Assembly: GCA_024695665.1 (NCBI GenBank)
Contig: JAILHT010000085.1
Location: forward strand, 1-64,000
Source: Lachnospiraceae bacterium
GTDB lineage: Bacteria; Bacillota; Clostridia; Lachnospirales; Lachnospiraceae
DNA: 64,000 nucleotides
Direction of reading: 5' to 3'
The notes under the pieces are model-generated. The model saw nothing but the letters and a program-made list of their open reading frames with translations. It ran no database searches and was not told where the DNA came from. Made by a program: the position numbers and the translations under genes. This document shows, piece after piece, positions 25,018 through 34,698 of the stretch (position 1 is the stretch's first letter; each line of letters starts with the position of its first letter).

Positions 25018-26619
25018 ATGTCGGATATCAAAGAAATCATATCATCGGGAAAAGCGGTTCTGGGAATCGAATTCGGTTCAACAAGAATAAAAGCCGTTCT
25101 CGTTGACGAGAATCATACGCCGATAGCTTCCGGAGCACATGACTGGGAGAATCGCCTTGTCGACGGAGTGTGGACATACAGCCTGGATGATATACACGGA
25201 GGACTCAGAGATTGTTACGCAAACCTTCTTCGGGATGTCGATGAAAAGTATCATGTGACTATAGAGAAACTCGCTGCGATAGGAGTTTCGGGAATGATGC
25301 ATGGATATCTTCCTTTCGACAAAAACGGTGAGCTTCTCGTGCCTTTCAGAACATGGAGAAATACCATAACGGGAGAGGCTGCCGCTAAGCTCACAAAAGT
25401 ATTTGATTTTAACGTGCCTCAGAGATGGAGTATAGCTCATCTTTATCAGGCGGTATTAAACGGTGAGGAGCATGTCGACAAGATCGATTTCTTCACGACA
25501 CTTGCCGGATATATTCACTGGAAACTGACCGGGGAGAAGGTTATGGGAATCGGTGAGGCATCAGGAATGTTTCCGATAGATTCTGATGCAAAAGACTATG
25601 ATGCAAAAATGGCAGACAAGTTCGATGCGCTCGACAATATAAAAGACAAGCCATGGAAATTGAGAGAGATACTTCCGAAGGTACTTGTCGCAGGAGAGAA
25701 TGCCGGAACACTCACAGAGGAGGGAGCAAAATTCCTCGATGCGAGCGGCAACTTAAAAGCAGGAATACCGCTTGCTCCGCCTGAAGGAGATGCCGGTACC
25801 GGAATGACAGCGACGAACTCAGTTGCAGTAAGAACCGGAAATGTATCTGCCGGAACTTCGGTATTTGCGATGGTAGTACTTGAAAAAGCTTTGAAGAAGG
25901 TTCATGAGGAACTTGATATGGTAACAACTCCAGTGGGAGATGCCGTTGCCATGGTTCATTGCAACAACTGTACATCGGACCTCAACGCTTGGATAGGACT
26001 CTTCAAAGAGTTTGCAGATATGTTTGGTGTAAAGGCAGATATGAATGACATATACGGAAAACTTTACAACAACGCAATGACCGGTGAGAAGGATTGCGGA
26101 GGATTGCTCGCTTTCAATACTTTTTCCGGTGAGCCTGTGATAGGACTCGACGAGGGAAGACCGATGTTCGCAAGAAAACCGGATGCAAAGATGAATCTTG
26201 CAAACTTTATGAGAACTCATCTCTATGCATCTCTTGCCACATTAAAGATCGGATGTGACATTCTCTTCAAGGAGGAGAAGGTTGAGGTAGATACACTCTA
26301 CGGACATGGCGGTCTCTTCAAGACCAAAGGTGTTGGACAGAGCGTGCTTGCGGCAGCTATGAACGCACCCGTTGCCGTAATGGAGACAGCAGGCGAGGGA
26401 GGACCATGGGGAATGGCCATACTCGCATCCTATGTTGTAAACAAGGATAAGGATCAGACATTTGCTGATTTCCTTGACAAGAAAGTATTCCACGGAGAGA
26501 AGGGGCAGATCATGAATCCTGATCCGGAGGATGTCAAGGGATTTGACAGTTACATAGAAGAATATAAGGCAGCAATTTCTGCCGAGAAGGAAATAGTAAA
26601 AGCTTTACCTATTATCTAA
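25018..26619 (+). CDS. araB: FGGY-family carbohydrate kinase, probable L-ribulokinase
   Basis: This 533-residue kinase has the FGGY ATPase fold. The N-terminal phosphate loop is [18 protein letters not shown], then [14 protein letters not shown] and PFRTWRN. The C-terminal half has [36 protein letters not shown], and a glycine-rich EGGPWGMAI. It is first in a kinase-isomerase-epimerase operon (araA 11 bp downstream, then araD), so phosphorylation of L-ribulose to L-ribulose 5-phosphate is the likely reaction. The sequence is not like enterobacterial AraB and may be an alternative ribulokinase; by sequence alone xylulokinase-like activity cannot be excluded. GGGGGAAATACA precedes the ATG. Confidence 0.87.
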   Translation: MSDIKEIISSGKAVLGIEFGSTRIKAVLVDENHTPIASGAHDWENRLVDGVWTYSLDDIHGGLRDCYANLLRDVDEKYHVTIEKLAAIGVSGMMHGYLPFDKNGELLVPFRTWRNTITGEAAAKLTKVFDFNVPQRWSIAHLYQAVLNGEEHVDKIDFFTTLAGYIHWKLTGEKVMGIGEASGMFPIDSDAKDYDAKMADKFDALDNIKDKPWKLREILPKVLVAGENAGTLTEEGAKFLDASGNLKAGIPLAPPEGDAGTGMTATNSVAVRTGNVSAGTSVFAMVVLEKALKKVHEELDMVTTPVGDAVAMVHCNNCTSDLNAWIGLFKEFADMFGVKADMNDIYGKLYNNAMTGEKDCGGLLAFNTFSGEPVIGLDEGRPMFARKPDAKMNLANFMRTHLYASLATLKIGCDILFKEEKVEVDTLYGHGGLFKTKGVGQSVLAAAMNAPVAVMETAGEGGPWGMAILASYVVNKDKDQTFADFLDKKVFHGEKGQIMNPDPEDVKGFDSYIEEYKAAISAEKEIVKALPII

Positions 26620-26630
26620 GGAGGAAAAAA

Positions 26631-28133
26631 ATGTTAGCAGTAAAGAATTATAAGTTTTGGTTTTGCGTAGGATCACAGGATCTTTACGGAGATGAGTGTC
26701 TTGCAAATGTTGCGGCTCATGCTAAGGAGATTGTAGAGAAACTCAATGCTTCGGGAAAACTTCCGTTTGAAGTTGAGTGGAGACCTACACTCATCACAAA
26801 CGAACTTATCAGAAAGACATTCAACGAGGCAAACAATGATGAGAACTGTGCGGGAGTTATCGTATGGTGCCACACCTTCTCACCTGCAAAATCATGGATT
26901 TTGGGACTCAAAGAACTCAGAAAACCATTGCTTCATCTTCATACACAGTACAATGAGGAGATTCCTTATGACAGCATAGATATGGATTTTATGAATGAGA
27001 ACCAGGCCGCTCACGGAGACAGAGAGTGGGGACATATCGTAAGCCGTATGGGAATTGAGAGAAAGGTTGTTGTCGGATACTGGGCAGATCCTGTAGTTCA
27101 GGAGAAGATCGGTTCATGGATGAGAACAGCTGTAGGTGTTGTAGAGTCAAGCCATATCAGAGTAATGCGTGTTGCTGACAACATGAGAAACGTTGCAGTT
27201 ACCGAGGGAGATAAGGTAGAGGCTCAGATCAAGTTCGGATGGGAAGTTGATGCTTACCCTGTAAATGAGATCGCAAAGTCTGTTGAGGCTGTTTCACAGT
27301 CAGACACAAATGCGCTTGTCGATGAATATTATGAGAAATATGATATTCTTCTTGAGGGAAGAGATCCTGAGGAGTTCAAAAAACATGTTGCCGTTCAGGC
27401 GCAGATAGAGCTCGGATTCGAGAGATTCCTCGAGGAGAAGAACTATCAGGCAATCGTAACACACTTCGGAGATCTCGGATCTTTGAAGCAGCTTCCGGGT
27501 CTTGCAATCCAGAGACTTATGGAAAAAGGTTACGGTTTCGGAGCAGAGGGAGACTGGAAAGTTGCTGCCATGGTTCGTCTTATGAAGATAATGACAACAG
27601 GCATTAAGAATGCAAAGGGAACCTCAATGCTTGAGGATTACACATACAACCTTGTAAAGGGTAAAGAGGGAATCCTCGAGGCACATATGCTTGAGATCTG
27701 TCCGACAATTGCTGACGGCCCTATCTCAATCAAGTGTCAGCCACTTTCAATGGGAGACAGAGAGGATCCTGCAAGACTTGTTTTCACTTCAAAAGAGGGA
27801 CAGGGAATTGCAACATCACTCATCGATCTCGGAGACAGATTCCGTCTTATCATCAATACTGTTGATTGCAAGAAGAACGAGAAACCGATGCCTAAGCTTC
27901 CTACAGCTACAAACTTCTGGACACCACAGCCGGATCTTTACACCGGAGCAGAGGCTTGGATTCTTGCAGGAGGAGCTCATCATACAGCATTCTCATACGA
28001 TCTCACCGCAGAGCAGATGGGTGATTGGGCAGCTGCTATGGGCATTGAAGCAGTTTATATTGATAACGATACAACAATCAGAAACTTCAAGAGAGATCTC
28101 ATGCTCGGAGATGTAGTTTACTCAAGAAGATAA
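26631..28133 (+). CDS. araA: L-arabinose isomerase
   Basis: The 500-residue AraA converts L-arabinose to L-ribulose, an Mn-dependent cytosolic reaction. The start MLAVKNYKFWFCVGSQDLYG is diagnostic. Family features along the chain include VIVWCHTFSPAKSWILGL, HLHTQYNEEIPYDSIDMDFMNENQAAHGDREW, GFGAEGDWKVAAMVR (active-site Glu), EAHMLEICPT, and GGAHHTAFSY (metal His). Its length equals the family norm. An SD (AAGGAGG) lies 7 bp before the ATG. It is the second gene of the arabinose operon, 11 bp after the kinase and 30 bp before araD. Confidence 0.97.
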   Translation: MLAVKNYKFWFCVGSQDLYGDECLANVAAHAKEIVEKLNASGKLPFEVEWRPTLITNELIRKTFNEANNDENCAGVIVWCHTFSPAKSWILGLKELRKPLLHLHTQYNEEIPYDSIDMDFMNENQAAHGDREWGHIVSRMGIERKVVVGYWADPVVQEKIGSWMRTAVGVVESSHIRVMRVADNMRNVAVTEGDKVEAQIKFGWEVDAYPVNEIAKSVEAVSQSDTNALVDEYYEKYDILLEGRDPEEFKKHVAVQAQIELGFERFLEEKNYQAIVTHFGDLGSLKQLPGLAIQRLMEKGYGFGAEGDWKVAAMVRLMKIMTTGIKNAKGTSMLEDYTYNLVKGKEGILEAHMLEICPTIADGPISIKCQPLSMGDREDPARLVFTSKEGQGIATSLIDLGDRFRLIINTVDCKKNEKPMPKLPTATNFWTPQPDLYTGAEAWILAGGAHHTAFSYDLTAEQMGDWAAAMGIEAVYIDNDTTIRNFKRDLMLGDVVYSRR

Positions 28134-28163
28134 TTTACAAATAAAACGAACGGAGATGTTAAA

Positions 28164-28859
28164 ATGCTTGAACAGTTGAAAAAAGATGTCTACGAGGCGA
28201 ATATGGAGCTTCCGAGAAGAGGACTTATAACCTACACTTGGGGAAATGTCAGCGGAATAGACAGAGAATCCGGATATTTTGTAATCAAGCCAAGCGGGGT
28301 GGATTATGATAAACTCACACCGGATGACATGGTTGTCATGGATCTTGACGGAAACAAAATTGAAGGAAAGTATAAACCATCCTCCGATACCGCAACTCAT
28401 ATTGAACTATACAAGAGATATGAAGAAATCGGCGGAATAGTACATACACATTCACCTGAAGCGGTTGCATGGGCTCAGGCCGGAAGAGATATACCTCTTT
28501 ACGGTACAACACACGCTGACTATTTCCTCGGGCCGATACCTTGTGCCAGAAACCTCACGGACGAGGAAATAGAAGAAGCGTACGAGAAGAACACGGGAAC
28601 CGTTATCATAGAGACATTTGACGGCAGAGGAATAAATCCGGTGTACACACCGGCAGTACTCTGCAAGAATCATGGCCCTTTTACATGGGGAAAAGATGCG
28701 GCAGAGGCAGTTCACAACGCAGTTGTGCTCGAGGAGGTCGCAAAGATGGCAAGAAATACCGAAGCCATAAATCCAAATGTAAAGCCTGCTCCGGACAGTA
28801 TAAAGAATAAGCACTTTTATCGTAAGCACGGAGCAAATGCTTACTACGGACAGAATTAG
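28164..28859 (+). CDS. araD: L-ribulose-5-phosphate 4-epimerase
   Basis: The 231-residue class II aldolase-fold epimerase makes D-xylulose 5-phosphate for the pentose phosphate route. Motifs are [15 protein letters not shown] (phosphate site), VKPSGVDY-like [38 protein letters not shown] (zinc His pair HTH), [13 protein letters not shown], and [28 protein letters not shown]. Length and all zinc ligands match the family. It is the last gene of the operon and is followed by a strong terminator. Compare the class II aldolase at 52165, which lacks the second His of the HTH pair. Confidence 0.96.
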   Translation: MLEQLKKDVYEANMELPRRGLITYTWGNVSGIDRESGYFVIKPSGVDYDKLTPDDMVVMDLDGNKIEGKYKPSSDTATHIELYKRYEEIGGIVHTHSPEAVAWAQAGRDIPLYGTTHADYFLGPIPCARNLTDEEIEEAYEKNTGTVIIETFDGRGINPVYTPAVLCKNHGPFTWGKDAAEAVHNAVVLEEVAKMARNTEAINPNVKPAPDSIKNKHFYRKHGANAYYGQN

Positions 28860-28947
28860 TTTTCTAAAGCTATGGATGTACTCCTTTTTTAGAAAAATTG
28901 TTTTTTACTTGTCATACAGTTGTGTTTAGCGAGACAACCGTAGCTCA

Positions 28948-28980
28948 AACCCGAGGGAAACAACCCTCGGGTTTTCTTTA
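28948..28980 (+). terminator. Terminator of the arabinose operon
   Basis: AACCCGAGGG pairs with CCCTCGGGTT across a 6-nt loop, followed by TTCTTTA. Confidence 0.88.
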
Positions 28981-29067
28981 TCTTATCTGTACAGAATTTG
29001 ATGTCGTATGTTATTCTGTTTTGGTAAGTTTAAGGACTGAGTAAAAAGGGATGGCAGGTGGTTTTAG

Positions 29068-29580
29068 ATGAGAGAAAAGGATTTGAATGCTCTTGTTTTG
29101 GAATGCCTCTCGGAACTGAAAGATCAAGACATAGCCCCGGGCGAAGTGTCCGAGTGGAAGGTGAACAAAAGGGCCGGAACAAGATGGGGCAGATGTATAA
29201 GGAACGCGGATGAGACATTTACAATAGAGATAGCGCAGAGGCTTTTGACAGATGAAAGAATCTCGGATAAAGCCTGCAAGGAGACGATTATTCACGAACT
29301 TTTACACACTTGTAAAGGCTGCATGAAGCACACCGGAAGCTGGAAGATGTATGCGACACAAATGAATGTGGCGTACGGATATAACATAAAGCGCACGACG
29401 AGCGGAAGCGAGAAGGGAGTCGAAGACCATGAGGTTACGCCGCTTCCGGTAAAACATATATTTGTATGCAAAAACTGTGGCGCGGTTATTTACAGAAAAA
29501 GAGAGAGCAGATTCACGAGACATTACAGGAGATATGCCTGTGCAAGATGCAAGGCATCGGCATGGAGCAAAATCAAATGA
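29068..29580 (+). CDS. SprT-like zinc metalloprotein
   Basis: The 170-residue protein has the zincin motif HELLHTCKGCMKH in the middle (two His and Glu, with a further His at the KHTGSW position), like the SprT/Spartan-type domain, and a C-terminal zinc ribbon: CKNCGAVIYR, then CARCKASAW. The N-terminal part (EWKVNKRAGTRWGRCIRN) matches the strand preceding the helix in such domains. SprT-like proteins are putative metallopeptidases; those in eukaryotes act on DNA-protein crosslinks, while bacterial roles are mostly unknown. It stands alone after the arabinose terminator. The 85 bp behind it are A/T-rich without features. Confidence 0.8.
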   Translation: MREKDLNALVLECLSELKDQDIAPGEVSEWKVNKRAGTRWGRCIRNADETFTIEIAQRLLTDERISDKACKETIIHELLHTCKGCMKHTGSWKMYATQMNVAYGYNIKRTTSGSEKGVEDHEVTPLPVKHIFVCKNCGAVIYRKRESRFTRHYRRYACARCKASAWSKIK

Positions 29581-29680
29581 TGGGACATAAGAATGAAATA
29601 AAAATCGAATAACAAAAACCAAATATTAAAATCAAAACAACAAAAATAATTATTAAATTCAAAAATTGGGGATGAAAAAA

Positions 29681-30133
29681 ATGACAGATTACAAACTTAT
29701 GACAGAACAGATCAAAGCGCTCGCAAAAAGCGAGCCGAACTTTATACCGGTGTTGTCAAACGCATCGGCACTTATCTATGAAAACATGTCCGATTTAAAC
29801 TGGGCAGGTTTTTATCTCATGGACAAAGGCTCTCTTTTGCTTGGGCCGTTTCAGGGAAAGGTTGCATGCATAAGGATAGCATTGGGAAAAGGAGTTTGCG
29901 GCACGGCGGCCGGAAATGATGAGACACTTGTGGTAAAAAACGTGCATGAATTCCCGGGGCATATTGCATGTGATTGTGCATCGAACTCCGAGATAGTTGT
30001 GCCTATTCATAAGGATGGAAGAGTGATGGGGGTACTTGATATCGACAGCCCTTCACTTGGAAGATTCTCTGATGAGGACAAAGAAGGCCTTGAGGGTTTC
30101 GTGCGCGCACTTGAAGAAGTGACGGAATTCTAA
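29681..30133 (+). CDS. msrC: Free methionine (R)-sulfoxide reductase (GAF-domain fRMsr)
   Basis: This 150-residue GAF-domain enzyme reduces free L-methionine-(R)-sulfoxide. Cys63, Cys73 and Cys97 have the spacing (10 and 24) of the three conserved cysteines of E. coli fRMsr; an additional Cys99 is present. SDLNWAGFYLMDKGSLLLGPFQGK, GKGVCGTAA and SEIVVPIHKDGRVMGVLDIDSP are family signatures. In-frame starts lie further upstream (TTG at 29666, ATG at 29672), but the ATG at 29681 has GGGG at proper distance. The msrA fusion follows after 15 bp, which makes a small methionine repair operon. Confidence 0.87.
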   Translation: MTDYKLMTEQIKALAKSEPNFIPVLSNASALIYENMSDLNWAGFYLMDKGSLLLGPFQGKVACIRIALGKGVCGTAAGNDETLVVKNVHEFPGHIACDCASNSEIVVPIHKDGRVMGVLDIDSPSLGRFSDEDKEGLEGFVRALEEVTEF

Positions 30134-30148
30134 GACGGAGGATGAATA

Positions 30149-30997
30149 ATGGAGATAAATTATCTTGGAAATAACAGTTTTGAGATTACCTCCGACGGGA
30201 AAAATGTAGGAGAGGTAACCTTAAATGACAAGGCCGAGATTCGATTTGAGATAAAAAAGGATATGAGAGGTGAGCATTTTGCTTCACGAGGTCTTTATGA
30301 TATCACCGCCTATATTCACAAGGAACTTCATGAGCCGATAATCCACGCAATTGTGGAAAAAGACAATGAAATGGCAATCCATGTGCTTGAACACAACGGG
30401 TACGAGATAATAAGTAAGGATGAAAAAAATATCTATTTTGAACATCGCATAGAGGAGACCAGGCGTGATGATTATTATACTCCTGGGGAAAACAAAGGTG
30501 TGATATACCTTGCCGGAGGTTGTTTCTGGGGAATGGAGAGAGCCTTCAAACTATTGGACGGAGTCTGCGAGACGAAGGTCGGTTATGCGAACGGTCATGT
30601 CAAGAACCCTACCTATGAGGAGGTGTGCAGGCATGAGACAGGTTACAGGGAATGTCTGCGAATAACCTATGACACGGGAAAAATATCTGTTGAAAAGATA
30701 TTGAAAGCGTATTTTATCTGCGTCGATCCCACTCAGGCGGATGGACAGGGCGGAGATATCGGAGAACAATATCTTCTTGGCATATATACAAAAGATGAAA
30801 AGACTAAAGATATTGTGGACAAATATCTTGATGAGGAGAGGAAGAAGCATAAAGCTTTTTATGTGGAAAACAAGGCGCTTGAATGTTTCTATGAGGCAGA
30901 GGAGTACCATCAGGATTATCTGTTGAAACATCCGGGAGGATACTGTCACATCACCTTTGTGGAACTCGAAAAGATAAAAGAGTTAAATAATGATTGA
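30149..30997 (+). CDS. msrA: MsrA methionine (S)-sulfoxide reductase with N-terminal GNAT-like domain
   Basis: The 282-residue fusion has a GNAT-like fragment in residues 1-105 (FEITSDGKNVGEVTL, RGLYDITAYIHKELHEPIIHAIVEKDNEMAIHVLEHNGYE, resembling the C-terminal half of an acetyltransferase fold). Residues 116-275 are a complete MsrA with the catalytic GCFWGMERAF (Cys125), GYANGHVKNPTYEEVCRHETGYRE, and a C-terminal EEYHQDYLLKHPGGYC. MsrA reduces methionine-(S)-sulfoxide in proteins. No MsrB is fused or adjacent; the R isomer of free Met is covered by the upstream gene. Whether the GNAT part is active is unclear, because a full acetyl-CoA loop is not obvious. Confidence 0.9.
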   Translation: MEINYLGNNSFEITSDGKNVGEVTLNDKAEIRFEIKKDMRGEHFASRGLYDITAYIHKELHEPIIHAIVEKDNEMAIHVLEHNGYEIISKDEKNIYFEHRIEETRRDDYYTPGENKGVIYLAGGCFWGMERAFKLLDGVCETKVGYANGHVKNPTYEEVCRHETGYRECLRITYDTGKISVEKILKAYFICVDPTQADGQGGDIGEQYLLGIYTKDEKTKDIVDKYLDEERKKHKAFYVENKALECFYEAEEYHQDYLLKHPGGYCHITFVELEKIKELNND

Positions 30998-31005
30998 TAA
31001 AGCCA

Positions 31006-31043
31006 TTGACAAACTCACACAAAATGATATCATAATGATATCA
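31006..31043 (+). promoter_or_regulatory. Promoter with tandem TGATATCA operator for the SPFH/RHH pair
   Basis: TTGACA (31006-31011) is followed by two copies of the 8-bp palindrome TGATATCA (31025-31032 and 31036-31043), separated by TAA and covering the expected -10 region. Tandem short palindromes suit autoregulation by the ribbon-helix-helix protein encoded second in the operon (inference). A GCACGA/TCGTGC hairpin (31067-31088) follows in the leader. Confidence 0.5.
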
Positions 31044-31108
31044 AAAAGAGATACACTATAAAAAAGGCACGAATGTGAGTTCTCGTGCAAAATAAGGAGA
31101 TGTGGGTT

Positions 31109-32161
31109 ATGGAAGAAACAATCAATCAAACAGTGGAAGAAAAAATTATAAGTGGGCACAAGAATGGTATAGCAGTTCTTTTGCTTGTGTTGGCACTCTA
31201 TGCGGTAGCTATTCTTGCAATGATATTCGGGGCAATGAATATGGAGACGAGCGCGACCGGTGTAGCGGTATTTGTAGTATCGCTTATAGTGATATGCACA
31301 GCGTGGATTTTGTTCTTGGGAATAAAAGTTTTGAAGCCGGGTGAGGCACTTGTTCTCACATTGTTCGGAAAATATGTAGGAACTTTAAAAGGTGACGGAT
31401 GTTATTATGTCAATCCTTTCTGTACATCCTTCAATCCTGCGGCAAATACCAGACTTGGACAGAGCGGGGATATAAACAGCAAAAAGTCCGCAACATCACT
31501 TGAAATCACCGATGGAAGTGTGTCTGTTTCAGGCGGAGAAATGGGATCAAAGAAGATTTCTCTTAAGGTTATGACACTCAGCAATTCGAGACAGAAGGTA
31601 AATGATGTGCTCGGAAATCCGGTTGAGATTGCGGTAGCGGTTATGTGGAAGGTCACAGACACCGCAAAGGCAGTTTTCGCAGTGGACAATTTTAAAGAGT
31701 ATCTCTCTCTTCAGTGCGACAGCGCGGTGAGAAATGTTGTTAAGTTATATCCATATGACTCTGCGGAAAATGTAGATACAACCGGAGACGGACATGCCGA
31801 TGACGGAAGCTTGAGAGGATCTACAGAGACTGTTGTGAACCGAATCAAGGATGAAATCCAGGATAAGGTCGCAGAGGCGGGAATAGAGATAGTTGATGCA
31901 AGGATAACTTATCTTGCATATGCACCGGAGATAGCGGTTGCCATGCTTCAGAGACAGCAGGCGGCAGCGGTTGTCGATGCCAGAAAGCTGATAGTCGACG
32001 GAGCAGTCGGAATGGTAGAACTTGCTCTTGAGAGACTCAGTGAGAAAGAACTTGTTGATTTGGATGAGGAACGAAAGGCAGCAATGGTTTCCAATTTGCT
32101 CGTGGTCCTGTGCGGTAACCACGATGCTCAGCCGGTGGTAAACTCCGGTAGCCTTTACTAA
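31109..32161 (+). CDS. SPFH/band-7 membrane protein
   Basis: The 350-residue protein has two N-terminal membrane helices (about 16-36 and 45-67) followed by an SPFH (stomatin/prohibitin/flotillin) domain. The stretch VLKPGEALVLTLFGKYVGTLKGDGCYYVNPF opens the domain, with VNDVLGNPVEIAVAVMWKVTDTAKAVFAVDNFKEYL in the middle and VEAGIEIVDARITYLAYAPEIAVAMLQRQQAAAVVDAR-type sequence at the end. SPFH proteins form large membrane rings and microdomains. The start at 31109 has AAGGAG 9 bp upstream; a GTG at 31085 is less likely. It overlaps the next gene by 1 bp, so the two are translationally coupled. Confidence 0.82.
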   Translation: MEETINQTVEEKIISGHKNGIAVLLLVLALYAVAILAMIFGAMNMETSATGVAVFVVSLIVICTAWILFLGIKVLKPGEALVLTLFGKYVGTLKGDGCYYVNPFCTSFNPAANTRLGQSGDINSKKSATSLEITDGSVSVSGGEMGSKKISLKVMTLSNSRQKVNDVLGNPVEIAVAVMWKVTDTAKAVFAVDNFKEYLSLQCDSAVRNVVKLYPYDSAENVDTTGDGHADDGSLRGSTETVVNRIKDEIQDKVAEAGIEIVDARITYLAYAPEIAVAMLQRQQAAAVVDARKLIVDGAVGMVELALERLSEKELVDLDEERKAAMVSNLLVVLCGNHDAQPVVNSGSLY

Positions 32162-32358
32162 TGGCAGAGAAAAAACAAGTTCCGCTAAGATTGAATGCAA
32201 AGCTCTATGATGCTATAGCTGCCTGGGCAGAAGATGATTTTCGTTCAGTCAACGGACAGATAGAATATCTTCTGACAGAGTGTGTTAAGCAGAGAAAAAA
32301 AGACGGTAAATATGTGTCGGAACATCTGGATGAACCTCCGGAGTTTGACATTAAATAG
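32161..32358 (+). CDS. Ribbon-helix-helix (Arc-type) DNA-binding protein
   Basis: The 65-residue protein starts MAEKKQVPLRLNAKLYDAIA. It shows a beta strand with alternating residues (KQVPLRL), then two helices (KLYDAIAAWAEDDF, SVNGQIEYLLTECVKQRKK), the layout of Arc/MetJ/CopG repressors. It is encoded directly behind an SPFH gene (TAATG overlap), a pairing that recurs in Firmicutes. It probably binds the tandem TGATATCA sites in front of the operon. A toxin-antitoxin role seems unlikely because the partner is not toxin-like. Confidence 0.72.
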   Translation: MAEKKQVPLRLNAKLYDAIAAWAEDDFRSVNGQIEYLLTECVKQRKKDGKYVSEHLDEPPEFDIK

Positions 32359-32365
32359 TGTACAC

Positions 32366-32412
32366 AAAAGACATCGGATTTTACAATTGTAAGATTTGAT
32401 GTCTTTTCTTTA
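32366..32412 (+). terminator. Terminator after the SPFH/RHH operon
   Basis: AAAAGACATC (32366-32375) pairs with GATGTCTTTT (32398-32407), with an inner TTTAC/GTAAG stem and a short T-rich tail. Confidence 0.7.
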
Positions 32413-32452
32413 TGTAATATAAGATGAAAAATAAAAAATTTGGGAATTGAGG

Positions 32453-32481
32453 TTGCGTTACTAAAGTACCAAGGCTATAAT
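32453..32481 (+). promoter_or_regulatory. Sigma-A-type promoter of the Cache chemoreceptor gene
   Basis: TTGCGT (32453-32458), a 17-bp spacer and TATAAT (32476-32481) lie 39 bp before the ATG at 32521. Confidence 0.6.
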
Positions 32482-32520
32482 ATATATTAGGGTTAAAAAA
32501 ATATAAAGAGAGGTTCATTT

Positions 32521-34626
32521 ATGAGAAAGAATATTAAGCTTAAAATGATTTGTACGATTGTGCCTATTCTTATTTTAGCCATGGCGCTGATAACGGGGAT
32601 TGCTGTATCAAACAGCAGTAACGCCATCTATGATGAGGTAGAGGGCAAGATGACTTCCGAACTCAATTATCAGGAGGAGTCAATCAATGCAGAACTCGAT
32701 AAGGTAAAAGGGCTTGCTGACAATATAGCGGTTGTTGTCGCTGATTCCTACACCACCAACGAGTGGGAGACTTACGAGAAGATGCTCACCGATTTGATCA
32801 ACACCAATGACATGGTACTCGGAAGCGGACTTTGGTTTGAGCCGAACGTATATGATACTGCTGAAGAGTATTACGGACCTTATGTATATAAGGACGGAAG
32901 TGATGTTGTCACAACCTGGGATTACAGCAATGCCGAGTACAACTATTTTGAGCAGGAATATTACACAAATGCCAAGAGTTCTACAGAGGCGGTTATAACT
33001 GATCCGTATTATGATGCAACATCCGGAATCGTAATGTCATCATGTTCGACACCTATACTTGTTGACGGAACATATATCGGATGTGTAACTGTCGATATGG
33101 AACTTACAAATATAAAGGATACTGTTGAGGCAGTGCAGGTCGGAGAAGGTGGAACTGCAATGCTCACAACATCATCGGGTACTTACCTCGGCGGAGTTGA
33201 CGCGGAAAAACTTGAGAATGCAACTGCCATAACAGCAGATGAGAACACTTCTCTCGCAGCGGCAGGAACTGAGATACTGGCAAATGACAGTGGTTCCACA
33301 TCATATACCGATGGTGGAAAAACCTATCTTTTATATTATTCAACGATAGACGGCGTAAACTGGAAACTTGCAATCAAGATGCCTAAAGCTGAGATTGAGG
33401 AACCGGTGAAGAACCTCACATTTTTGATTATACTTGTAGCTGTTATTTCAGTAATTGTTGCAGCTGTTATAATAGTTCTTCAGATAAGCGGAATCACTAA
33501 GAGTATTGTAAAGGTACAGAAATTCGCAGGAGAACTTGCCGAAGGAAACTTCATGATAAGTACCTTGAAGGTAAAAGGTCAGGATGAGATAGCTCAGATG
33601 AGCAACTCACTCAATGAGATGTTCGACAGCAACAGAGAGGTTATAACGAATATTTCACATCACTCGGGAGAGATTAATATTTCGAGCGGAAGACTTAAAG
33701 AGTCTGCATCGAACCTCAAACAGGAGTTTACAAATATTGAGGATCTCATGACAGGCGTAAACTCGGATATGATGAATTCATCGGCTGCCACAGAGGAGCT
33801 CACAGCTTCCGTAGAACAGGTCAACGATTCAACGGATGTTCTTGCTGATGAGGCAGAACAGAGCTTGGCTAATGCAAAGGAGATTCTTGTCAGAGCGGCA
33901 GAGGTTGAGAAATCCGCAAGAGAGTCCTCAATCAAGGCAGGAGAACTCACGAGTGAGTATCAGAAGAAACTCTCTGAGAGTATCGAGCAGGCTAAGGTGG
34001 TTGAGAACATCGGTGAGATGGCAAAGATTATCTCCGACATAGCTGAACAGATCACACTCCTTTCATTGAATGCTTCAATAGAGGCTGCCAGAGCAGGAGA
34101 ACAGGGTAAAGGATTTGCAGTTGTTGCTTCTGAAATCGGAAAGCTTGCAGGTGATACTGCCACAGCGGTTTCAAGTATTCAGCAGACTATAGAGGATGTA
34201 CAGAATGCATTTGAAGGACTTGCTGACAATGCAAATACATTGCTTGGTTTTGTTACGGATACTGTTTCACCTGATTATGATGCTTTTGTTAAGACTGCGG
34301 ATCAGTACGGAAAAGACGCTCAGAATTTCAGTGAGATATCTGAGAAGATTTCCACAATGTCTTCAAATATACAGGAGATTATGTCAGAGATTACAGAGGC
34401 TATACAAAACATTGCACAGTCTACACAGAACACTGCGGATGCGAGTGCAAGCATTATGACATCCATGGAAGATGTTTCAGATATAGTAGAGGATGTAAAT
34501 GATATGTCAGACCAGCAGCAGGGCATCTCGGACAACCTTACATCGGTTGTTAGAAGATTCAAGCTTGAGACATTTACACCGGAAAGCAAATCTGAGGAGA
34601 CAACTGAGGAGAAGACCGAAGAATAA
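32521..34626 (+). CDS. Methyl-accepting chemotaxis protein with double Cache sensor
   Basis: The 701-residue chemoreceptor has membrane helix 1 (about 9-29) and an extracellular dCache domain (about 35-295; [54 protein letters not shown], and membrane-distal GCVTVDMEL). Helix 2 follows (about 300-325, [21 protein letters not shown]), then HAMP and a cytoplasmic signalling domain with tip [36 protein letters not shown]. dCache domains commonly bind amino acids, amines, nucleobases or organic acids; the ligand here is not predictable. The C-terminus is acidic ([14 protein letters not shown]) with no CheR-type tether pentapeptide. A strong terminator follows. Confidence 0.93.
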   Translation: MRKNIKLKMICTIVPILILAMALITGIAVSNSSNAIYDEVEGKMTSELNYQEESINAELDKVKGLADNIAVVVADSYTTNEWETYEKMLTDLINTNDMVLGSGLWFEPNVYDTAEEYYGPYVYKDGSDVVTTWDYSNAEYNYFEQEYYTNAKSSTEAVITDPYYDATSGIVMSSCSTPILVDGTYIGCVTVDMELTNIKDTVEAVQVGEGGTAMLTTSSGTYLGGVDAEKLENATAITADENTSLAAAGTEILANDSGSTSYTDGGKTYLLYYSTIDGVNWKLAIKMPKAEIEEPVKNLTFLIILVAVISVIVAAVIIVLQISGITKSIVKVQKFAGELAEGNFMISTLKVKGQDEIAQMSNSLNEMFDSNREVITNISHHSGEINISSGRLKESASNLKQEFTNIEDLMTGVNSDMMNSSAATEELTASVEQVNDSTDVLADEAEQSLANAKEILVRAAEVEKSARESSIKAGELTSEYQKKLSESIEQAKVVENIGEMAKIISDIAEQITLLSLNASIEAARAGEQGKGFAVVASEIGKLAGDTATAVSSIQQTIEDVQNAFEGLADNANTLLGFVTDTVSPDYDAFVKTADQYGKDAQNFSEISEKISTMSSNIQEIMSEITEAIQNIAQSTQNTADASASIMTSMEDVSDIVEDVNDMSDQQQGISDNLTSVVRRFKLETFTPESKSEETTEEKTEE

Positions 34627-34649
34627 AGGGTTTAAGCTTAATATAAATA

Positions 34650-34698
34650 AAACCGGGGGCTGTCGAACCGATTGGGGTTCGATGGCTCCCGGTTTTTT
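34650..34698. terminator. Bidirectional terminator between the chemoreceptor and chromate transporter genes
   Basis: AACCGGG(GGC) pairs with (GCT)CCCGGTT, with an inner GTCGAACC/GGTTCGAT stem, followed by eight T residues. It abuts the stop codon of the minus-strand gene at 34699. Confidence 0.85.
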
